Shown here: positions 36,574 to 46,647 of the stretch, one piece after another
How the letters are laid out: each line of letters opens with the position of its first letter
Numbering within the stretch: position 1 is the stretch's first letter
Source of the DNA: Alkalitalea saponilacus
GTDB lineage: Bacteria; Bacteroidota; Bacteroidia; Bacteroidales; Marinilabiliaceae
Direction of reading: 5' to 3'
Assembly (NCBI RefSeq): GCF_900168165.1
Contig: NZ_FUYV01000009.1
Coordinates: 62,001 to 126,000 of the forward strand
Length of the DNA stretch: 64,000 nucleotides
Notes under the pieces: model-generated
Told to the model about the DNA's origin: nothing
The model's database searches: none
Seen by the model: only the letters and a program-made list of their open reading frames with translations
Program-made: the position numbers and the translations under genes

Positions 36574-38004
36574 TCAAAAATACAGATCCCTCTGACCTTT
36601 TTTAATCAAATCCAGGCGTTCAATCAACTTATCTTTAAAAGCATCATCCGGATAATGCTCCAGGTTATCGGTAATCAGCTGATAACCTTTTATTTTAATT
36701 TCATCCGAAGCGTAATCTTCAAGATATTCAGCCAAAGTAAGCATGGCATTGGGTTGGCAGAATCGCTTGATAAAACCCGGTACCGAAAACTCCATAAAAT
36801 GCTCGCCTGTTCTGTTTAATCTGTAGCATGCAGTACAAAAAGAAGGGATATACTCCTTTTCAATTAATTCAGTCATAACCTCCTGTAACGAGCGGTTATC
36901 GTTAATCTCGAACTGTTCAGCATTTAGATTTTGCTCTGGTTTTTGATTGGAATATCCTTTCATCTCAATATTGGTTCCACCATCAATTTGAGATACACCA
37001 AACTGCAAAACTTCATCACGCACATGCCAAGGTTCTCTGGCTGTAAGTATTAAGCCGGTATATGGCACGGCCAGCCTCAATATGGCTACAAGTTTAGTAA
37101 AATCGGCATCGCTCACCGCATATTTCTGATCGATGGTATATCCCGAAGCCTTTTTAATACGTGGAAAAGAGATGGTATGTGGACCTACATTATAGACAGC
37201 CTCGAAATGATTGACATGCCTAACTAGGCCTAAAATCTCAAAACGCCAGTCGTACAATCCGAGTAAAGTACCAATTCCCACATCATCTATTCCTGCTTCC
37301 TGTGCTCTGTCAAGTGCTGTCAAACGCCAGTCATAATCCCGCTTTTTCCCTCCTTGATGAACTTCCAGATAAGTTTCTGGGTGGTAAGTTTCCTGAAAAA
37401 CCTGGTAAGTTCCTATTCCGGCCTCTTTGATGGTTCTGAAACCCTCAACATCAAACGGCGCAGCGTTGATGTTGACTCGTCGAATTTCGCCGAAACCCTT
37501 TTTCACTCCATAAACCGTACAAACCGACTCCGCAATAAATTCCGCATTATATTGGGGATGTTCGCCAAAAACAAGAATGAGACGTTTATGTCCGGCATCT
37601 TCAAGGATCTCCACCTCTTTAACTATCTCCTCTTTATTTAGCGTTACTCTCAGCTGATCTTTATTGGTTGCTCTGAATCCGCAGTAGGCGCAATTATTGG
37701 TGCAATAATTCCCGATGTATAATGGAGCAAACAACACAATTCGACGACCATACACCTGTTCTTTCAGTTTCCGTGCACCATCTTTTATGGCTTCAATGAG
37801 CAATGGATCAGTCGTGTTAACCAAAACAGCTGTCTCTTCAAGTGTGAGACGATTTTTGTTCAAAGCTCGATCAATAACTTCCAGCACCCTTTCTGCTGAT
37901 GGATTTTTAAACCCATTAATATAATCCCATATTTCATTGGGATCAATAAAAGGTGTCATGGATTTGTCCCCGATCTTGTATTTTTGTGGCTGGTATATCA
38001 TCAT
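36574..38004 (-). CDS. hydG: [FeFe]-hydrogenase maturase HydG (radical SAM tyrosine lyase)
   Basis: The 476-residue protein has the radical-SAM motif CTNNCAYC (Cys101, 105, 108) and the HydG-specific C-terminal cluster motif CX2CX22C (CTAC, then FIKRFC). It cleaves tyrosine to supply CO and cyanide for the H-cluster. It faces away from the hydE-zwf-pgl group and is separated from it by the low-complexity repeat. Start could also be the internal MTPFID at residue 16. Confidence 0.94.
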   Translation of the reverse strand: MMIYQPQKYKIGDKSMTPFIDPNEIWDYINGFKNPSAERVLEVIDRALNKNRLTLEETAVLVNTTDPLLIEAIKDGARKLKEQVYGRRIVLFAPLYIGNYCTNNCAYCGFRATNKDQLRVTLNKEEIVKEVEILEDAGHKRLILVFGEHPQYNAEFIAESVCTVYGVKKGFGEIRRVNINAAPFDVEGFRTIKEAGIGTYQVFQETYHPETYLEVHQGGKKRDYDWRLTALDRAQEAGIDDVGIGTLLGLYDWRFEILGLVRHVNHFEAVYNVGPHTISFPRIKKASGYTIDQKYAVSDADFTKLVAILRLAVPYTGLILTAREPWHVRDEVLQFGVSQIDGGTNIEMKGYSNQKPEQNLNAEQFEINDNRSLQEVMTELIEKEYIPSFCTACYRLNRTGEHFMEFSVPGFIKRFCQPNAMLTLAEYLEDYASDEIKIKGYQLITDNLEHYPDDAFKDKLIERLDLIKKGQRDLYF

Positions 38005-38199
38005 TTCTTCTTGAAATCATTCAGAAAATGCAGCTCTCCTGAAACAGTAAAATTAACACTCCTTTTGCATTCATCCATATAGATTAGAAAAAATAATCAA
38101 AAAACAATATTGATTAAACTAAACTTATGTCAGATTACCCTCACAACCTTTTTAATTTAGAAAATTTCCTATAACTTGTGAGTAAATTATCACGACTTT

Positions 38200-40455
38200 A
38201 TGATACGAAAAAATCAACTGTTAGTAATTCTGTTTATCCTGACTACAGGAGCAACAGTTGCTGATACTTGCGTTAAACTGACAGATATCGTCATCATCAA
38301 CTCATACCATACTACATTCAAGTGGACACAGGATCTGACCAATGCCATAATCAAAGAACTGCCTGAAAAAGATAATTACAGGCTCTTTGTTGAATATATG
38401 GATACAAAGAAATTCCACACGCAACCTCAATTGGAAGCCTTCAGAAATTACATGTTTGAAAAATATAAAGGGATAAATGTACAGGGCATTATTTGTAGCG
38501 ATAATCATGCCATGGAATTCATTCTAAAATATGGAGATGAGTTGTTTGGCAAGGTACCGGTGGTATTTTGCGGGGTAAATAACATCAGGGACTTTAACAT
38601 TGACACCACCCGTTATCGGGGTGTTGCTGAAGATATTGACATTGAATCAACCCTTAGACTCATTGAAATAGTTCAGCCTGAGATAGAAGAGTTGATTGTA
38701 ATATCTGACTCAACTTTATCCGGCCTGCTCTTCGTTAACCAATTCAAGAATGCTATAGAACCAGAGTTCACACACCTAAACTATGAGATTATTTATGCTA
38801 CAACTCCCTTTCAATTAAAAGAGCAACTTTCGGCATTTCCTGAAAATAATCGCGCCATATACCTTCTGAGTTTATACCTGGATAGAGATGGTTCGTCTCG
38901 GGACATCATTCTAGAGGCCGATTTTATCAGGGAATCTCTCGATGTTCCTGTATATGGGAATTGGGACTTTTTGTTTGGTAATTTTATAGTTGGGGGTTCT
39001 GTTATAAACGGAACCGATCAGGGGATAGAAGCAGGAAGAGCCATGCGGAAGATACTCTCCGGCCAGGCCGAACAGGTTCCATTTCTTATAAAGACTCCTC
39101 AACATGTGATATTTGATTATGCTCAACTAAAAAGATACGATCTCATCATACCCAGAGAAGGCTACATAACATTCATTAACCGGCCTGAAAACCTATTTCG
39201 AAAATATCAAAGGACGATTATTATAGGTGGTTCTGTGCTTATATTTTTTGTAACTGCCATACTTATATTGCTGCATATACTCAATCAGAAAAGAATCATT
39301 GAAAAAAGACTCCGCAAAAGTGAGAATCGTCTGGAACTAGCTCTGGAAGGATCTAATACCGGATTATGGGACATCGATTTTGAAAACAAAACCATTTATC
39401 TAAATAAACGATTATCTCGTTTTCTGGGATATGATGATAAAATTGAAACAAACTTTAATATCAAGATGGTAAGAAATCTGTTTCATCCTGAGGACATTGA
39501 CCAGATAAGAGAAGCATTTATCATGCACGTTAAAGGAACCAACAGAGGATTTCACGGTGAATTCAGATTAAAAACAGATAACGGAGAATATGGATGGCAT
39601 AGCGTACATGGAAGGGTTACTGAGTTTAATGAATCAAACAGACCGGTAAGGATGGTTGGGATACTTACCGATATTAACTTTCAAAAAGAGTTTGAGAACG
39701 AACTACATAAAGCACGTAACCGGGCGCTTGAAAGCGACCGGTTAAAATCAGCATTCCTTGCCAATATGTCTCATGAGATTCGCACACCAATGAATGCCAT
39801 CATTGGTTTTTCGGACATCATCCTTAAAGAAAAAATGAGCAGCAAGGAGGCTGAGAAATACCTGAAAATGATATTAAAAAGCGGAGAAAGTTTGTTAAAC
39901 CTAATCAACGACATCATTGATATCAGTAAAATTGAGTCGGGACAAATTCAGATTAAACCAGAAACATTCGATCTGCACACGCTGTTGCAAAACATTGAAA
40001 TGGTGGCAAAAACATTGATTAACACCAAGAACAAAAACATTGCATTTGTCGTAAAAAAAGGAAACACAAAAAAGGATTTCTTCATTGAATCTGATCCGCA
40101 CCGAATTGAACAAATCATTTATAACCTGATCAATAACGCGATAAAATTCACTAATTCCGGATCAATTGAACTTGCCTATTTTATAAATAATGATCGGCAA
40201 ATTGAGTTTTCGGTGACCGATACTGGAGTTGGAATTGCCTCAGAAGACCAGTCTCTTATATTTGAACGATTCCGCCAAGCAGGAAATGGTGATCACCATA
40301 CAGCCGGCACCGGATTGGGACTGGCCATTTCCAAAAGTCTGATTGATTTAATGGGCGGTCAGATATCTGTTGAATCGGAGCCCAAAAAAGGCTCTTGTTT
40401 TCGATTTGTTATTCCCTGTCGGGTAAAATCACAGCTATCAGGAATCCATTTCTGA
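38200..40455 (+). CDS. Sensor histidine kinase with periplasmic ABC-substrate-binding-like domain
   Basis: The 751-residue protein has a signal or N-terminal anchor (about 1-22) and a periplasmic ligand domain of the ABC_sub_bind type (about 30-320: VIINSYHTTFKWTQ, then VVFCGVNNIRDFN). One membrane helix lies at about 345-365 (IIIGGSVLIFFVTAILILLH), a PAS domain at about 380-500, HisKA with FLANMSHEIRTPMNA at about 525, and HATPase_c with TGVGIASED and GTGLGLAIS. No receiver domain or response-regulator gene is adjacent. Confidence 0.92.
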   Translation: MIRKNQLLVILFILTTGATVADTCVKLTDIVIINSYHTTFKWTQDLTNAIIKELPEKDNYRLFVEYMDTKKFHTQPQLEAFRNYMFEKYKGINVQGIICSDNHAMEFILKYGDELFGKVPVVFCGVNNIRDFNIDTTRYRGVAEDIDIESTLRLIEIVQPEIEELIVISDSTLSGLLFVNQFKNAIEPEFTHLNYEIIYATTPFQLKEQLSAFPENNRAIYLLSLYLDRDGSSRDIILEADFIRESLDVPVYGNWDFLFGNFIVGGSVINGTDQGIEAGRAMRKILSGQAEQVPFLIKTPQHVIFDYAQLKRYDLIIPREGYITFINRPENLFRKYQRTIIIGGSVLIFFVTAILILLHILNQKRIIEKRLRKSENRLELALEGSNTGLWDIDFENKTIYLNKRLSRFLGYDDKIETNFNIKMVRNLFHPEDIDQIREAFIMHVKGTNRGFHGEFRLKTDNGEYGWHSVHGRVTEFNESNRPVRMVGILTDINFQKEFENELHKARNRALESDRLKSAFLANMSHEIRTPMNAIIGFSDIILKEKMSSKEAEKYLKMILKSGESLLNLINDIIDISKIESGQIQIKPETFDLHTLLQNIEMVAKTLINTKNKNIAFVVKKGNTKKDFFIESDPHRIEQIIYNLINNAIKFTNSGSIELAYFINNDRQIEFSVTDTGVGIASEDQSLIFERFRQAGNGDHHTAGTGLGLAISKSLIDLMGGQISVESEPKKGSCFRFVIPCRVKSQLSGIHF

Positions 40456-40457
40456 AA

Positions 40458-40964
40458 TTACTTTTGAACTTTCAACACCTTAGGATAGATAAAGTATTCT
40501 TTTCGTCCTTTTCCTACTTCCATATCGCTCCATTTTGTAATTGGGAAAGAAATTACGGTACTTGCCGTGGTAGGAAAATGGAACATATCCTGTCCGCTCA
40601 ATCTGATGCTTAACATAGCAATGTCCGGATTATGCCCAACCACCAGAGCTGTTTTTGCCTCGCCACACAATTGCGAAATGCCATGCAACATTCCGGCAGT
40701 GGTATCACCATCATAAATAAAAGATGCTTGTTGAATGGTCATAATGTCCAAATCAAAAACTCTGGAGAAAATCTCAGCAGTTTGAAGAGCCCGGGTTGCC
40801 GGGCTTGAAATAATCACGTCGGGGTGGTAACCTTTTTCCTTAAGATCCCTTGCCACCAAGGTAGCATCTTTATGTCCACGCTTTTTCAGTTTTCTTTGAA
40901 AATCTGATCCTGCATCACTATATGCCTCTGTTTTGGCATGTCTTACTAATATCAATCGTTTCAT
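40458..40964 (-). CDS. SixA-like phosphohistidine phosphatase
   Basis: The 168-residue protein has the catalytic RHAK motif at residues 8-11 (LILVRHAKTEAYS), SSPATRALQTAEIF at about 55, and the second His in VVGHNPDIA. SixA removes phosphate from histidine of signalling or PTS proteins. It converges with the histidine kinase gene, with two bases between the stops; a functional link is possible but not shown. Confidence 0.88.
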   Translation of the reverse strand: MKRLILVRHAKTEAYSDAGSDFQRKLKKRGHKDATLVARDLKEKGYHPDVIISSPATRALQTAEIFSRVFDLDIMTIQQASFIYDGDTTAGMLHGISQLCGEAKTALVVGHNPDIAMLSIRLSGQDMFHFPTTASTVISFPITKWSDMEVGKGRKEYFIYPKVLKVQK

Positions 40965-40987
40965 GTGTCAATAATTTGTTTATAAGT

Positions 40988-41030
40988 TACTCCCGAAGCC
41001 TCGGGAGAACTCGTCCCGAAGTCTCGGAAC
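40988..41030. repeat. REP-like CCCGA hairpin pair
   Basis: CTCCCGAAGCCTCGGGAG is followed by a degenerate second copy (TCCCGAAGTCTCGGA). Related short hairpins occur near 28450, 59520 and 59634. Confidence 0.5.
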
Positions 41031-41084
41031 TCGTTTCATAATGTTTTTATTGGTATCTGCTCTTCTGAGTTTGTAGGCGAATAT

Positions 41085-43184
41085 TTAAACTTCAAATAAA
41101 TCGCCATTGTAATCCGGTTCTTTGGCAGCCAACATATTAAAAGTACTCCATTGAGATCTGATCCGCTCATAGCCATCGTGTTCTACCTTAATATTATTAA
41201 GTTGATGGTCAATATACCTGGCTTTCACGTTGTCTCTTAACTGAAGGTTTAAAATATCAAGCAGTTCTTCTAGAATCTCCTCGTCATCAACAGGAAATGC
41301 GATCTCAATACGTCGGTTAATGTTGCGATTCATCCAATCTGCAGAAGTCATGTATACCTTTTTATTACCGCTGTTTCCAAACACCCATATGCGAGCGTGC
41401 TCCAGGTAGCTGTCAACAATTCTGCGGATGCGAATATTTTTACTGAATGGCTGGTCGGGAACCACGCTGCATATTCCGCGAACAATGAGATCAATTTTTA
41501 CACCAGCATCGCTTGCTTCGTACAATTTATTAATAAAGGTTTTATTTTGAATGCCATTCATCTTTAAAAGAATGTATCCCTCACCTCCGTTTTGAGCCAA
41601 TTCGATCTCACGATCGATATAGCGCATTAAATCCTGCTTAAAATTAAATTGAGTAACTAGTATTTTATTAAAAACCGGAAGTTCACTTTGGTCTTCCAGA
41701 TAATTGAAAAGCCTCTCTAGATCATAAATATACTCATCTTTGCATGTAAAGAATCCATGATCTGCGTACAAACGAGCCGTTTTTTCATTGAAATTCCCTG
41801 TGCTTAAATAGGCATAAGATCTTTTCCGCACACCTCCTGCACGGCGGATGACCAGCGCCATCTTGGCATGAACTTTTAGTCCAGGCAGACTGTAAATAAT
41901 CCTGACTCCGGCCTTCTCCATCAGGCGTGCCATTTGGAGGTTATTCTCCTCGTCAAACCTTGCCTTTACTTCAACAAAAACAGTGACTCGCTTTCCATTT
42001 CTGGCGGCATTGATCAGTGCGTTTACAACGGCCGAATTTGAGGCCACCCTGTACTGAGTAACCTTAATCTCCTCCACTTTTGGATCAAGCGATGCTTCAT
42101 TTAAGAATTTTAATACAAAATCAAAAGACTGATAAGGATAATGAAGCACCCGATCCTTGATTTTGATGGCTGAAAACATAGAACCATACTTCCGCAGTGC
42201 TGCCGGCTGAATGGGTGATGGATGATTCATTTGCAGACGAGGCGAAAACGGGTTTGGGAAAGAGAAAAAATCCTGAAAACTTAAGTAACGCTCACCTGCC
42301 AGCATATCTTCTTTATAAAGGCCAAAAGTCTCTTTCAATATCTGAAGAAATTCCGAAGGAATTGCTCGATCATAAGTAAACAAAGTGGGCTCTCCAACTT
42401 TTCGAAGCCCGATGTTGCGCCTAATTTTCTCCACAAGATTTCCACTGAATTCATCCTGAATTCCCAAATCTGCATCTCTCAAAAGTTTTATGCAGTAACT
42501 TGAATCAACATCATAGCCCGGAAAAAGCTCCTGCAAATTGAATCTTACCAGATCATCCAAAAAAAGGAAGTGATATTGTCCTCCCAAATCCGGCAATCGA
42601 ATAAAGCGCGGCAGGTCATTGGTAGGCAACTTAACAATGGCGTAACGGGGTCGTCGCTTCTTTAGTCGTTCGGGATCATCGGTATTTTTTTTTCTAAAAA
42701 GTTTGATGGCCAGATACAATCTGTTATCCCTTAAGAACGAGCGTGTACCGCGAGTTAAAAGAACCGGTTGCAGATAGGGAATAACCTCACGATAAAAATA
42801 GTCCCGGATAAAAGTCTGATGCACTTTGGCAGGAGGCTCAAACCCTTGATACAACATAAGCCCTTCTTCATATAATCCGGCCAGAATCTCATTATGAAAA
42901 ATTCGACTAAAATCGATCAATTGTTTGTCAACAATGGTGTTGATTTGCTTAAGCACCTTTACGGGCGATGCTCCCTGAATTTCATCGACTTCTTCAGGAT
43001 CAAAATTATATTTATATTCTGCGACTCTTACCTTATAAAATTCATCCAGGTTGGATGAATAGATAGCCAGGAATTTCAAACGCTCATAAAGCGGCAGTCT
43101 CTTATCATCGGCCTCCTCAAGAACCCGATAATTGAATGATAGCCAACTAATATCACGATTGAAATATTTCGGAACATTTACCAT
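41085..43184 (-). CDS. ppk1: Polyphosphate kinase 1
   Basis: The 699-residue length matches PPK1. It starts with YFNRDISWLSFNYRVLEEA. The autophosphorylated His lies in LPGLKVHAKMAL at about residue 435 and the second His in DSYLEHARIWVFG at about 590, with STGNFNEKTARLYADHG between. It makes polyphosphate from ATP at the membrane and is linked to stress and phosphate storage. No exopolyphosphatase gene is next to it. Confidence 0.96.
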   Translation of the reverse strand: MVNVPKYFNRDISWLSFNYRVLEEADDKRLPLYERLKFLAIYSSNLDEFYKVRVAEYKYNFDPEEVDEIQGASPVKVLKQINTIVDKQLIDFSRIFHNEILAGLYEEGLMLYQGFEPPAKVHQTFIRDYFYREVIPYLQPVLLTRGTRSFLRDNRLYLAIKLFRKKNTDDPERLKKRRPRYAIVKLPTNDLPRFIRLPDLGGQYHFLFLDDLVRFNLQELFPGYDVDSSYCIKLLRDADLGIQDEFSGNLVEKIRRNIGLRKVGEPTLFTYDRAIPSEFLQILKETFGLYKEDMLAGERYLSFQDFFSFPNPFSPRLQMNHPSPIQPAALRKYGSMFSAIKIKDRVLHYPYQSFDFVLKFLNEASLDPKVEEIKVTQYRVASNSAVVNALINAARNGKRVTVFVEVKARFDEENNLQMARLMEKAGVRIIYSLPGLKVHAKMALVIRRAGGVRKRSYAYLSTGNFNEKTARLYADHGFFTCKDEYIYDLERLFNYLEDQSELPVFNKILVTQFNFKQDLMRYIDREIELAQNGGEGYILLKMNGIQNKTFINKLYEASDAGVKIDLIVRGICSVVPDQPFSKNIRIRRIVDSYLEHARIWVFGNSGNKKVYMTSADWMNRNINRRIEIAFPVDDEEILEELLDILNLQLRDNVKARYIDHQLNNIKVEHDGYERIRSQWSTFNMLAAKEPDYNGDLFEV

Positions 43185-43281
43185 ATAAAACCCAATTACT
43201 CACTCGTATGTTGCTCTCTAAAATATTAAAAAAAACAATACCATTGAAGAAAAGACCGCAAGACTTTTACTTATCTGCAAG

Positions 43282-43782
43282 TTAAACGCGCACCGGTGAA
43301 AGTTCGATAACTTCCATATCGCTGATATTTCCTTCATCCAGAACAAACCTGATCGCAGTTCGTACTAAGTGAAAACCATATTTACCGGCAGCTCCGGGAT
43401 TTACATGTAACAAATTTAATGATGAATCGTTCATCACTTTCAGAATATGACTGTGGCCGCAAATAAAAAGTTTTGGGGGATTGGAATAAATGACCTGTTT
43501 TACTTTGGGTGCATATTTGCCGGGATACCCCCCAATGTGAGTCATTAAAACATCTATCCCTTCAATGGTAAATCGTTGAAGTTCGGGTACTTTTCGCCGC
43601 AATTCCGCTCCATCAATGTTACCATAAACAGCCCTTACCGGTTTAAAAGACTCCAGTTGATCTAAAACTTCTTCACAGCCTATATCACCGGCATGCCAAA
43701 CCTCATCAACATCTTTAAAAAGTTCGAACAATCGTGGATCCAACCAACTGTGTGTATCAGAAATCAACCCGATTTTTTGCAT
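43282..43782 (-). CDS. YfcE-like metallophosphoesterase
   Basis: The 166-residue protein has the motifs ISDTHSWLD, HAGDIGCEEVL, YGNIDG and ICGHSHILK, HVNPGAAG of the MJ0936/YfcE phosphodiesterase group with two metal ions. It starts 9 bases after mnmA and is co-transcribed with it. The natural substrate is not known. Confidence 0.93.
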   Translation of the reverse strand: MQKIGLISDTHSWLDPRLFELFKDVDEVWHAGDIGCEEVLDQLESFKPVRAVYGNIDGAELRRKVPELQRFTIEGIDVLMTHIGGYPGKYAPKVKQVIYSNPPKLFICGHSHILKVMNDSSLNLLHVNPGAAGKYGFHLVRTAIRFVLDEGNISDMEVIELSPVRV

Positions 43783-43791
43783 ATATAATAA

Positions 43792-44997
43792 CTATCCAAT
43801 TACACCTGAACCAATTAATTCGTCATCGCGATACCATGCAGCAAACTGTCCGGCTGTGACTCCTCTTTGCGGCTCATCAAAAACGATAAACAGACCATTG
43901 GTTCGCCGAATTATTAAAGCGTCTTGCAAAGGCTGCCGGTATCTGATACGTACTTTTAACCGCATCGATTGACCAATTTCAAGTGCCAAATCAGGCCTGA
44001 TCCAATGAATTTCCGAAGGTTGAATCTGAATAACTGAACGGAATAACCCGTTATGCTCCTGCCCCATTCCAACATAAACCTGGTTAAAGTCCACGTTAAT
44101 TCCAATCACAAACAGGGGCTCCGGGAAACCGCCTATGTTGAGCCCCTTCCTTTGTCCGATGGTATAAAAATGAGCCCCATTATGTTCGCCAACTCTGCTT
44201 CCAAATTTTGGATGAAATGGAAATGGTTTTGAAAGTTCCGCCAGTTCGTCGTCTGTGGAATTTTCATCTGCCCTGCTCCAATCTCTCTGAAACAGTTCAC
44301 AATTTGGTTCAACCAGAAACACCTTCCCCTTTTTTGCTTCAAGCTTTTGCTGCAAAAAGACAGGCAGGTCAACTTTCCCTACGAAACAAATTCCCTGTGA
44401 ATCCTTTTTATGAGCCGTTACCAGTTTAAGTTCATTGGCTATTCTTCTTACTTCAGGCTTTTGCAAATCACCTATGGGGAAAAGCGCCTTCTCTAATTGC
44501 TTTTGAGATAACTGGCACAAAAAATAACTCTGATCCTTGTTCTGATCGGCGCCAGCTAGAAGTTTGTAAACCGGTTGTCCGTTAATTATTTCAGTTTCTT
44601 TCCGGCAATAGTGTCCCGTGGCCACATAATCAGCACCAAGGCGCATGGCTTCATCCATGAACACGTCAAACTTGATCTCACGATTACAAAGCACATCAGG
44701 ATTTGGGGTACGACCCTTTTCATATTCGGCAAACATATAATCGACAACCCTTTTCCGGTAATGATCGCTTAAATCAACAAAATGGAAAGGAATATTCAGT
44801 TTACGCGCAACAGATTCCGCATCAAATTTATCATCAAGCCAAGGGCAATCAGCCTTTAACACACCGGTGGTATCGTGCCAGTTTTTCATAAACAACCCAA
44901 TAACATCGTATCCCTGCTCTTTCAGAACAAATGCTGCAATGCTAGAATCCACGCCTCCCGACAAACCAATAACTACCTTCTCTTTTTTAACTGACAT
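43792..44997 (-). CDS. mnmA: tRNA-specific 2-thiouridylase
   Basis: The 401-residue protein has the P-loop GLSGGVDSSIAAFVL at residue 11, the catalytic cysteines in NPDVLCNREIKF (about 108) and SQGICFVGK (about 210), and YFLCQLSQ. It thiolates uridine-34 of Lys, Glu and Gln tRNAs. An inserted stretch at about residues 235-265 (NCELFQRDWSRADENSTDD) is longer than in E. coli. Confidence 0.96.
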   Translation of the reverse strand: MSVKKEKVVIGLSGGVDSSIAAFVLKEQGYDVIGLFMKNWHDTTGVLKADCPWLDDKFDAESVARKLNIPFHFVDLSDHYRKRVVDYMFAEYEKGRTPNPDVLCNREIKFDVFMDEAMRLGADYVATGHYCRKETEIINGQPVYKLLAGADQNKDQSYFLCQLSQKQLEKALFPIGDLQKPEVRRIANELKLVTAHKKDSQGICFVGKVDLPVFLQQKLEAKKGKVFLVEPNCELFQRDWSRADENSTDDELAELSKPFPFHPKFGSRVGEHNGAHFYTIGQRKGLNIGGFPEPLFVIGINVDFNQVYVGMGQEHNGLFRSVIQIQPSEIHWIRPDLALEIGQSMRLKVRIRYRQPLQDALIIRRTNGLFIVFDEPQRGVTAGQFAAWYRDDELIGSGVIG

Positions 44998-45065
44998 GCT
45001 AACTAAAATTTTGAATAGACAAAGATAGAGTTTTTAACCTGATTAATAAATACAGATTTCAAGAT

Positions 45066-45101
45066 ACACAAAAGGCTGTCCAAACCATGTTTGGACAGCC
45101 T
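45066..45101 (-). terminator. Terminator of dnaN
   Basis: AGGCTGTCCAAA (45073-45084) pairs perfectly with TTTGGACAGCCT (45090-45101). On the minus strand a TTTTGTGT run follows. The arm sequence is shared with the end of the short mobile element at 46.5 kb. Confidence 0.8.
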
Positions 45102-45129
45102 CCGTAAAATATTAAACGTATGATCAGAA

Positions 45130-46257
45130 TTATGCGTTAATCATCATCGGCATGATCAGCATCAATTCATCTTCATCATCACTTTTTTCGTAAGGTAATA
45201 CAATAGCGGCTCTTGAAGGATCTGATAACTCAATGATGATATCACCAGAATTGATATTCTCAAGAATATCACTTAAAAACACCGATTTGAATCCGATCTC
45301 CATTTCATCACCGTCATACTGACAATTAAGTTTCTCAAAACCTGAAATTGAGAAATCAATATCCTGTCCGGATACCACCAGTTCATCTTTACCAAGATGC
45401 AGCTTCACTAAATTGGAAGCCTGGTTTGAGAATATCGATACCCTACCAAGTGAGTTGGCCAGATCAACTCTGTCAACTACAGCTTTATTGGGATTGTCCT
45501 GTGGAATCACAGCATTGTAGCTGGGATAATTACCCTCAACAAGTCTGCAAACCAATTTATAGTTTGGCAGGTTAAAAAATGCATTTTTATGGTCAAATTC
45601 AATCATTACATCACCACTTTCGCGAGGCAACACATTTTTCAATAAGCCTGCGGGCTTTTTAGGAAGAATAAATGATGCTTCAAACTCGCTCTTGGCATCC
45701 AATCTTCTATAGCGAACCAGTTTATGCGAATCGGAAGCCACAAAAGTAAGGCTCTCAGAAGACAATTCGAATAAAATACCGTTCATTACTGGTCTCAGTT
45801 CGTCGTCGGCTGTAGCAAACAGGGTTTTGGTAATACCTGTAAGCAACATTGAAGCAGGAACCTGCAATTTACTAGCCTTATCCTCATCAATTTCAGGAAT
45901 AACAGGATAGTCATCACCAGCTTGCGCCACAAAATTGTACTTTCCTTTTTCCGAAACCATATCAACCATGAGCGAATCCATAGCTAATTCAAAAGTTAGA
46001 GGCTGCTCCGGAAGCTTCTTAAGAACCTCTAATAACATTTTAGAAGGCAACGCAACTTTCCCATCGCCTTCGGTGCTTTCGGTTTCCATGGTGGTAGTCA
46101 TGGTAACCTCCAGATCGGAAGCTGTGATATTCAGGGTAGTTCCATTTAAATCGAACAGGAAACAATCAAGCACCGGTAACTGACTTTTTGTAGAAATTGC
46201 CCGGCTTATGGCCGTCAGGTGCGACAGCAATTCGGAGCTGGATACGACAAACTTCAT
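45130..46257 (-). CDS. dnaN: DNA polymerase III beta subunit (sliding clamp)
   Basis: The 375-residue length and three repeated clamp domains match DnaN: MKFVVSSSELLSHLTAISRA at the N-terminus, SKMLLEVLKKLPEQPLTFEL in the first domain, ATADDELRPVMNGILFEL at about 155, and the closing LMLIMPMMINA, which replaces the usual MPMR tail. The clamp ring tethers the replicative polymerase. dnaA is not adjacent. Confidence 0.96.
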   Translation of the reverse strand: MKFVVSSSELLSHLTAISRAISTKSQLPVLDCFLFDLNGTTLNITASDLEVTMTTTMETESTEGDGKVALPSKMLLEVLKKLPEQPLTFELAMDSLMVDMVSEKGKYNFVAQAGDDYPVIPEIDEDKASKLQVPASMLLTGITKTLFATADDELRPVMNGILFELSSESLTFVASDSHKLVRYRRLDAKSEFEASFILPKKPAGLLKNVLPRESGDVMIEFDHKNAFFNLPNYKLVCRLVEGNYPSYNAVIPQDNPNKAVVDRVDLANSLGRVSIFSNQASNLVKLHLGKDELVVSGQDIDFSISGFEKLNCQYDGDEMEIGFKSVFLSDILENINSGDIIIELSDPSRAAIVLPYEKSDDEDELMLIMPMMINA

Positions 46258-46303
46258 AGTTATTTTGTTTTATTTTAATGCATTAAGTACTTTTCTTTCT
46301 TCT

Positions 46304-46311
46304 CAAATATA
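46304..46311 (-). promoter_or_regulatory. -7 box of the dnaN promoter
   Basis: TATATTTG on the minus strand matches TAnnTTTG, about 47 bases before the dnaN ATG. The -33 box is not well conserved. Confidence 0.45.
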
Positions 46312-46451
46312 TGAAATATCAATTAATTTTTGATTGAATTCCTCTTCTGTTTTTCATGAAAAAACTAAAAAGTCATTGTGATGTTTTATATCATAAATAC
46401 GGCAAAGCATAAAAGCTTAAAAAGCGTTCGAATATACAAATTTTTGAAACA

Positions 46452-46647
46452 GATGAGGCTGTCCAAAAAGTAAATTTAAATTTTCCTTATCTTTCAAATC
46501 GTAAATTACACGTTAATAATTCACCCCTAAATCCCCTAGGGGACTTTAAGTCTCCCACTATGGGGAGGTTTGGTGGAGTGAAAGCAAGGTTGTTTTACAA
46601 ATTGTAAGTATTGAATATTATTAACAGACTTTTTAGACAGCCTCATC
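46452..46647. mobile_element. MITE-like element with 20-bp inverted ends
   Basis: GATGAGGCTGTCCAAAAAGT (46452-46471) recurs inverted at 46628-46647 with one difference (TCT for TCC), enclosing about 155 bases with no frame. Inside lies a further imperfect inverted repeat (CCCCTAGGGG near 46533, then CTCCCACTATGGGGAG near 46552). The right end overlaps the last codons of the GldG-like gene and supplies its stop codon. No transposase is in the window; ends of this type occur on Bacteroidota insertion sequences. Confidence 0.7.

Noticed and set aside
45066-45101. Second copy of the MITE at the end of dnaN
   Set aside because: Only the 12-base arm is shared, the loop is five bases and no element body is present; it works best as a simple terminator.
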